Assembly (NCBI GenBank): GCA_041609895.1
Contig: JBFIPX010000111.1
Location: 1 to 10,373 of the forward strand
Source of the DNA: JAHHLP01 sp041609895
GTDB lineage: Bacteria; Bacteroidota; Rhodothermia; Rhodothermales; JABDKH01
Length of the DNA stretch: 10,373 nt
Reading direction: 5' to 3'
The notes beneath the pieces were generated by a model, which was given only the letters and a program-made list of their open reading frames with translations, made no database searches and was not told where the DNA came from. Position 1 is the stretch's first letter, and every line of letters starts with the position of its first letter. The position numbers were made by a program, and so were the translations under genes. Shown piece after piece: positions 6,386 through 10,373 of the stretch.

Positions 6386-8137
6386 CCACAACGCGATGTC
6401 GACCGGCACCTCTGGTCCATTGAGGCCGACGTCGACCGCTCGCGGCAGAATGGAATGCTCCGGCACCCTGTAGACGAACGGATAGAAGACTTGCCAGGGA
6501 CTCACGTCGCGACGCTGATAGTAAACCGTCCCCGATTCGGAATTTGTCCAGAGCGAGCCGTCCGGTGAAAAAGAGAGATCCTCGATTCCGAACGGCATGG
6601 TGACCGTTGAGTCTGGCGTCGGAACAACCGATCGATGGAGTTGCTGGCGCCTGAATCGCAGAAGTTCAGCTTCGCGACTATTGCGATTGCGGGACATGAA
6701 AATGTAGGTCTGACCGTTACGCCGTATTAGATCTACACCTTGTACGTTTCGAGGAATCGCATATACATGCGCCGCGGTGCGTTCGGGCCTGCCATCGGAC
6801 GCGAGCGGGTAGGTGTAAAGAAACGGCTCCACGTCATTGCTCGGCCGCCAGTCTCCGACCCAGAGAGTATCCTCAAACGCGGAAACAAAAGAAGACTTGC
6901 TGAGCACAGAAATGCTGCCCGACGCATCAGGCCCAAGATCAATGTACTTCGGTCCGTCGGGGCCCTCGTATTCAGGGATCACGTATCGTTCGAGGAACCC
7001 TACGGACGAAATGAAGAAGGCATCTCCCGCGATGGCAATGCCGCCTGCGTGCGAGTATTCGAGTACGCCTCGAAGTCTGAACGTTCTTCGAACGACCCCG
7101 GTGACGGCATCCATTTCGACGACGATTGATCGCTTAGTTTCAATCGTGCCTTCCCGCGTGCGATGGTAGTAGGACACGTAGACGAGATCGGCCTCATCTC
7201 CGCCCTCAACCCCACGACGCGTCGCCGTTCCCTGCGGGATGAATTCGTCATTGGCGTACGGCAAGTAGAATCGCCTATCCACCTCCACAGGCTCCTCTTC
7301 AATACGCTGATCCATCGGGAGGTGAAATTCATCTAGCGGATAGTCGTGATAGGACGGCAAGCCCAGGTACTCTCCACCATCGAACGGTGCGCCGGAGGCG
7401 AGGTACAACGGGTGAACCAGATAGTCGCGAACCACAGCTGTGAAAATGTGCCCGGCAAATGCCGAGACCAATGTCGGAGCGAGTGGATCGCCGGATGCGG
7501 TGGTTCCGAGATAGAACGGAGCGTTGACAGTATAGGGAGTCGCAAATGCCGTAATGCCTTCCGTTTCACCTGCCGGCCGTCCATTAACGTGAATGGCTAA
7601 TGTTAGCGTTCCACTTCCGTCGTAATGGACGGTGCCGGCCACCCACGCGTCCGAGCCGGGTTCGACAGAGACCACTGCGTCGACTCGAAAACTGCCTGGT
7701 GCGGAAATCAATTCAAGAAATGGAACTCCGTCGGACAGACCAAGGACGAAGCCGTCGCCTCCGGGACTCCGATTGGATAGCAGCACCACCTGACCTGCCG
7801 TCGACGAGGCACGGAACCAGACCTCAACGGTGAGCTTTGGCCCCAGTGGCTGGCCGGCCGGGTCAATGCCATCGCTTCGCATCGTGGACGACACGCCGTC
7901 AAATTCAGCCGACCACGGCGGAACGAAGCCCCATCCTCCCGGACCGCGAGCGGTCAGTTCGCGCTGATCGAGAAACGGACCGAACTCGACGTTCTGCGAC
8001 ACGTGCGCGGAAGAGAGCTCCGGGCTGCCGGGGCGGAAGCGGTAAACAACTCCCGCGCCCGGCGCACTCGGAACCAGCAGAACCGCTTGCAGCAGGATCA
8101 TGCCGACCGGGTAAAGCGATCTCGCCCTACTTGTCAT
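6143..8137 (-). CDS. Secreted LamG-like protein with T9SS C-terminal sorting domain
   Basis: This 664-residue protein has a signal peptide (MTSRARSLYPVGMILLQAVL onward, likely cut near A26-A28 in PSAPGAG). Residues about 76-240 look like a concanavalin/LamG domain: AEFDG (77-81), LTVEVWFRA (102-110), FVLGLSDGVPFLELI (130-144), WVAGTVHYDGSGTLTLAIHVNG (165-186, read here in outline) and FYLGTT (208-213). Residues about 250-570 are of no family I recognise. Strand-rich repeats with YSHAGGIAIAGDAFFISS (361-378), FEDTLWVGDW (421-430) and IEDLSFSPDGSLWTNSESG (518-536) suggest a beta-propeller. Residues 585-664 are a type A sorting domain: TYPNPVRG (585-592), VVDVLGRQ (610-617), PSGLYFVVAL (641-650). 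The protein is therefore probably delivered to the cell surface or medium by T9SS. The ATG at 8137 lies 34 bases after the previous gene, with AGGA close upstream. The binding partner or substrate is unknown. Confidence 0.85.
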   Translation of the reverse strand: MTSRARSLYPVGMILLQAVLLVPSAPGAGVVYRFRPGSPELSSAHVSQNVEFGPFLDQRELTARGPGGWGFVPPWSAEFDGVSSTMRSDGIDPAGQPLGPKLTVEVWFRASSTAGQVVLLSNRSPGGDGFVLGLSDGVPFLELISAPGSFRVDAVVSVEPGSDAWVAGTVHYDGSGTLTLAIHVNGRPAGETEGITAFATPYTVNAPFYLGTTASGDPLAPTLVSAFAGHIFTAVVRDYLVHPLYLASGAPFDGGEYLGLPSYHDYPLDEFHLPMDQRIEEEPVEVDRRFYLPYANDEFIPQGTATRRGVEGGDEADLVYVSYYHRTREGTIETKRSIVVEMDAVTGVVRRTFRLRGVLEYSHAGGIAIAGDAFFISSVGFLERYVIPEYEGPDGPKYIDLGPDASGSISVLSKSSFVSAFEDTLWVGDWRPSNDVEPFLYTYPLASDGRPERTAAHVYAIPRNVQGVDLIRRNGQTYIFMSRNRNSREAELLRFRRQQLHRSVVPTPDSTVTMPFGIEDLSFSPDGSLWTNSESGTVYYQRRDVSPWQVFYPFVYRVPEHSILPRAVDVGLNGPEVPVDIALWTYPNPVRGTARITVSVAKPTFLKVSVVDVLGRQQALLSEGFVTDPRMTMTWNAEAAPSGLYFVVALGEQGRLVKPVVVSR

Positions 8138-8171
8138 CGTCCTGCCCGCACTCAGTTAGCCTCCGCTCCTT

Positions 8172-8423
8172 CTATTTCACAAGGACCATCTTTCGAACGA
8201 GCCTCGTATCGGTTGCCCGAAGCATGTAGAAGTAGACCCCACTGGCCAACCGGCTGCCGTCAAGGGCGACTTGGTAGTCGCCTGCCGGAAGCTTCTCGTC
8301 GACAAGCACGCGTACTCGCTGCCCAAGGACGTTGTAGACGTCAATCTTCACGTCGGAAGCGCGGGGCACCTGGTACCGAATCGTGGTCACAGGATTGAAC
8401 GGATTCGGGTAGTTCTGCTCAAG
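8172..8423 (-). other. T9SS type A sorting domain region of the lamin-tail protein
   Basis: This stretch encodes the C-terminal 83 residues, with the near-consensus motif LEQNYPNPFNPVTTIRY, then VKIDVYNVLGQRVR, then DGSRLASGVYFYMLRA. This form is very common in Rhodothermota, Balneolota, Ignavibacteriota and neighbouring lineages, and is the main taxonomic clue in the window. Confidence 0.93.
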
Positions 8424-10373
8424 GACAAACTTCTCCGGTATCTCCTCCGCCTCCGTCGACACCAGCGTCGCGGCGTCGACCCACTGCGGCGCACTCGCCG
8501 GATCCGGATTCCCGTCTCCGTCAAGACCACCGAACGAGCCTACAAAACCGTTACCCGTCGCGTCAGTGGTCTCGTCTCCCGATCCCTCGTCGAAATGCCA
8601 AAGAGCCAACGTGAACTGGTCAACGTCATAGGGCGCTGTCGGGAGATCGAAGTCGTCTGTATATCGCTCGACGATCGAGAATCTGACCTCGTCGATCATT
8701 CCTCGGAATCCTTCGAAGCGGTCATTCCACAGGTTGTCCGCGCCGTTTCCGATTGCGACCAGCTGTGTTCCGCCGAATACGGGCAGGGTCGATTCGATCG
8801 CCGCAACCTTCTTTCCGTCGATGAACAGGCGCATGGAATCTGCGGTATTCCATGTGGCCGCTACATGGTACCATCTCGGATAGAAGATCTCGTCAACACG
8901 ATCGCTTTGCTCAAGGTTGGTCGTACTCGTTCCGTCCTGGATGAAGAACAGCAAACGCCCCTCACCACGCCGCCAGGAAAGACCCAGGTCACCCTCCACG
9001 TTTCCGCTGCTGTTCTTCGAGAACAGGTATGTGAAGTCAGGCGGATGCGTGTCATTCGTGAGGACCGAATCGGGACGGAACCACATTTCGACCGTTCCTT
9101 GATCCATCCGCAACGGCATCAGGTTCGGAGCCTCGCGGACCTCCACGCGGTCGCGCTCCCACCAACGAAAGTGCAGCACGTGACCGGTACCCCACGGATG
9201 TGGCACGTCTACGAAGTCGTCCAGAGCATCCAGTCCGTCGGTGGTCTGTGCCGGCGAGAAAGGCAGCGCGCTCACGTCCGAATGCACGACGAACGGGTCG
9301 GGGGCGAGAATATCACCGTCAGGATCGCGCGTGATAGAGGCGTTCTGGTCGGCTGGCGCTGCCGGGGACATGCCAAATTCCCACTCAGTCGCCTCCGCAC
9401 CTGTGACAGTCGGGTCGCCTGCACCCGATGCCGTCCCGAAGGCTACGTACGAGTCGTAGCTGCCGTCGGACGAGGTCACGACCGCGTAGTCGCCAGCCGC
9501 GTCAAGCCCGTCACCAATAGCGCCGGACGCTGCGAACACACGACTTACGAGCGGGTCGGCATTGTAACCGGGTGCGTTCGTTACATCGCCGCCGCCAAAT
9601 ACCGCGACGAAGTCTTGCGGCTGAAGCATGTAGCCCGCCGGAAAGGTAAATGTGAGTCCGCCTGGGTCTCCAACCTGCCAGCCAGAGAGGTTAACGGTCT
9701 CCTCCTCCGTCGTATTGACGATCTCCACGAACTGATCCTCGAGAGGATCTACGACACCGTCGCGGTTCGCATCCCCGGCCCCGGCAGCATTGGCAAGAAC
9801 CTCATTTATCACTACTGTAACAGGAGGCGTTGGAAGAGGTACAAGGTCCTTCCCATCGATCGTTTGACCGGGAGAGAACGCTCTGTTGCTCACACTCAAG
9901 TGCTGCACGAATGGATCGATTACGTTGATATTTCCATCCGGAAAGCGCGTGATGCTGTTGTCGGCGTTTGCTGGAGCACCCACCTCAATCTCGATTTCGT
10001 ACTCGACGCCGTCGTTCGGCCCTCCCGAACCGACTAGCGTGCCATACGCGAGCCATGTGTCGTAACTCCCATCTGCGGATCTGAGAATCACGATCTCGCC
10101 GCCGTTGGCAATGCCGTTGCCCACGGTGCTGTCCGCGCTAAATACTTTCGTGACTAAGGGGTCCGGGTCGTACCCTGGAGCGTTGCTGATGTCGCCACCG
10201 CCGAAAACGACGACAAAGGAGCGGGGCTGGACGACATATCCATCCGGGAAGGTGAAGTTTACCGCTTCGTCGTCTCCCAGCATCCAGCCGGAAATGTCGA
10301 CGGGGTCGGGTCCTACGTTCGCCAGCTCCACGAACTCGTCCTCCGAGGAGGACCGAACTCCATCTCCGTTGGC
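8172..10373 (-). CDS. Secreted lamin-tail-domain / LamG protein with T9SS sorting domain, 5' end outside window
   Basis: The last 733 residues of a large surface or secreted protein are visible; the frame is open to the window edge, so the true start lies beyond 10373. A GTG at 10331 falls within a domain and is not the start. Two lamin-tail domains (LTD) occur in tandem. The first (1 to about 177) has DEFVELANVG, DISGWMLGD and VVVFGGGDISNAPGYDPDPL. The second (about 187-382) has VINEVLA, DQFVEIVNTT, LSGWQVGD and AVFGGGDVTNAPGY. Residues about 399-584 form a LamG-like domain: VEMWFRP, FPRWYHVAATW-like YPRWYHVAATW, RLFIDGKKVA, FRGMIDEVRFS and LALWHFDEGSGD. The tail (about 651-733) is a type A sorting domain: LEQNYPNPFNP, DVYNVLGQRV, LASGVYFYML, ending MVLVK. 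The protein presumably binds or displays something at the cell surface; no catalytic domain is seen in the visible part. It is separated from the next gene by 34 bases without a terminator. Confidence 0.9.
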   Translation of the reverse strand, partial: ANGDGVRSSSEDEFVELANVGPDPVDISGWMLGDDEAVNFTFPDGYVVQPRSFVVVFGGGDISNAPGYDPDPLVTKVFSADSTVGNGIANGGEIVILRSADGSYDTWLAYGTLVGSGGPNDGVEYEIEIEVGAPANADNSITRFPDGNINVIDPFVQHLSVSNRAFSPGQTIDGKDLVPLPTPPVTVVINEVLANAAGAGDANRDGVVDPLEDQFVEIVNTTEEETVNLSGWQVGDPGGLTFTFPAGYMLQPQDFVAVFGGGDVTNAPGYNADPLVSRVFAASGAIGDGLDAAGDYAVVTSSDGSYDSYVAFGTASGAGDPTVTGAEATEWEFGMSPAAPADQNASITRDPDGDILAPDPFVVHSDVSALPFSPAQTTDGLDALDDFVDVPHPWGTGHVLHFRWWERDRVEVREAPNLMPLRMDQGTVEMWFRPDSVLTNDTHPPDFTYLFSKNSSGNVEGDLGLSWRRGEGRLLFFIQDGTSTTNLEQSDRVDEIFYPRWYHVAATWNTADSMRLFIDGKKVAAIESTLPVFGGTQLVAIGNGADNLWNDRFEGFRGMIDEVRFSIVERYTDDFDLPTAPYDVDQFTLALWHFDEGSGDETTDATGNGFVGSFGGLDGDGNPDPASAPQWVDAATLVSTEAEEIPEKFVLEQNYPNPFNPVTTIRYQVPRASDVKIDVYNVLGQRVRVLVDEKLPAGDYQVALDGSRLASGVYFYMLRATDTRLVRKMVLVK
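9228..9815 (-). repeat. Lamin-tail domain unit 2
   Basis: This is the second copy of a tandem protein-level repeat. It runs from VVINEVLANA through SGWQVGD, FGGGDVTNAPGYNADPLVSR, SSDGSYDSYVAFGT, NASITRDPDGD to PFSPAQTTDG. Each of these blocks has a counterpart in unit 1 in the same order. DNA identity looks clearly lower than protein similarity, so the duplication appears old. Confidence 0.85.
9843..10373 (-). repeat. Lamin-tail domain unit 1 (cut by the window edge)
   Basis: This is the first visible copy of the repeat. Its blocks SGWMLGD, FGGGDISNAPGYDPDPLVTK, SADGSYDTWLAYGT, NSITRFPDGN and AFSPGQTIDG match unit 2 in order. The beginning of the unit (the expected INEVLA-like strand) lies outside the window, and further copies may precede it. 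Confidence 0.85.

Noticed and set aside
8271..10037. Open frame of 588 codons on the plus strand opposite the lamin-tail protein gene
   Set aside because: It is antisense to a gene with unmistakable domains. Its translation is rich in arginine, valine and histidine without any recognisable motif, as expected when a GC-rich, third-position-biased gene is read backwards.
10329..10331. GTG at 10331 as the start of the lamin-tail protein
   Set aside because: The frame continues upstream with ANGDGVRSSSEDEF, which matches the loop before the equivalent strand in the second repeat unit, so the codon is internal.
1..10373. Search for CRISPR arrays, tRNA or rRNA genes, insertion sequences and a hidden defence system
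   Set aside because: No direct-repeat/spacer pattern, RNA-gene motif, transposase or defence-type domain was seen, and nearly all the sequence is accounted for by the seven genes.

Overview
The window carries seven tightly packed genes, all on the minus strand. Two are cut by the window edges. Read in the direction of transcription (high to low coordinates) they are: a large secreted protein with two lamin-tail domains, a LamG-like domain and a Por/type IX secretion (T9SS) sorting tail (5' end outside the window); a second secreted protein with a LamG-like domain, a middle region of unknown family and a sorting tail; a SurA/PpiC-type lipoprotein; then glpK (glycerol kinase), glpD (glycerol-3-phosphate dehydrogenase), glpQ (glycerophosphodiester phosphodiesterase lipoprotein) and the start of glpT (glycerol-3-phosphate/sugar-phosphate MFS transporter).

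The organism is most likely a member of the Bacteroidota/Rhodothermota/Balneolota or a related FCB lineage. The evidence is two C-terminal sorting domains with the YPNP and LGQ..ASGVYF pattern, lamin-tail-domain surface proteins, lipoproteins, and moderately high GC. The genus cannot be told from the sequence alone.

Layout. 8172-10373: lamin-tail/LamG T9SS protein (5'-partial). 6143-8137: LamG plus probable propeller T9SS protein. 4560-6146: parvulin-like lipoprotein. 3027-4523: glpK. 1387-3030: glpD, preferred start at 3030, overlapping the glpK stop by 4 bases. 351-1400: glpQ. 1-294: glpT N-terminus. The intergenic gaps are 34, 36 and 56 bases and the other junctions overlap, so no stretch over 300 bases lacks a gene. 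No convincing promoter or terminator is visible, so the seven genes could form one transcript, although a promoter inside a coding region cannot be excluded.

The last four genes form a coherent pathway. Lipoprotein GlpQ releases glycerol-3-phosphate from glycerophosphodiesters outside the cytoplasm, GlpT imports it, GlpK makes the same compound from glycerol, and GlpD oxidises it to dihydroxyacetone phosphate, feeding the quinone pool. The link to the three envelope/surface genes upstream is only positional. No new defence or mobile system, CRISPR array, RNA gene or insertion sequence is seen. The most notable points are the fusion of surface-protein and glp genes into one close-packed run, a glycerol kinase without the known regulatory sites, and an EF-hand-like loop built into the lamin-tail repeats.
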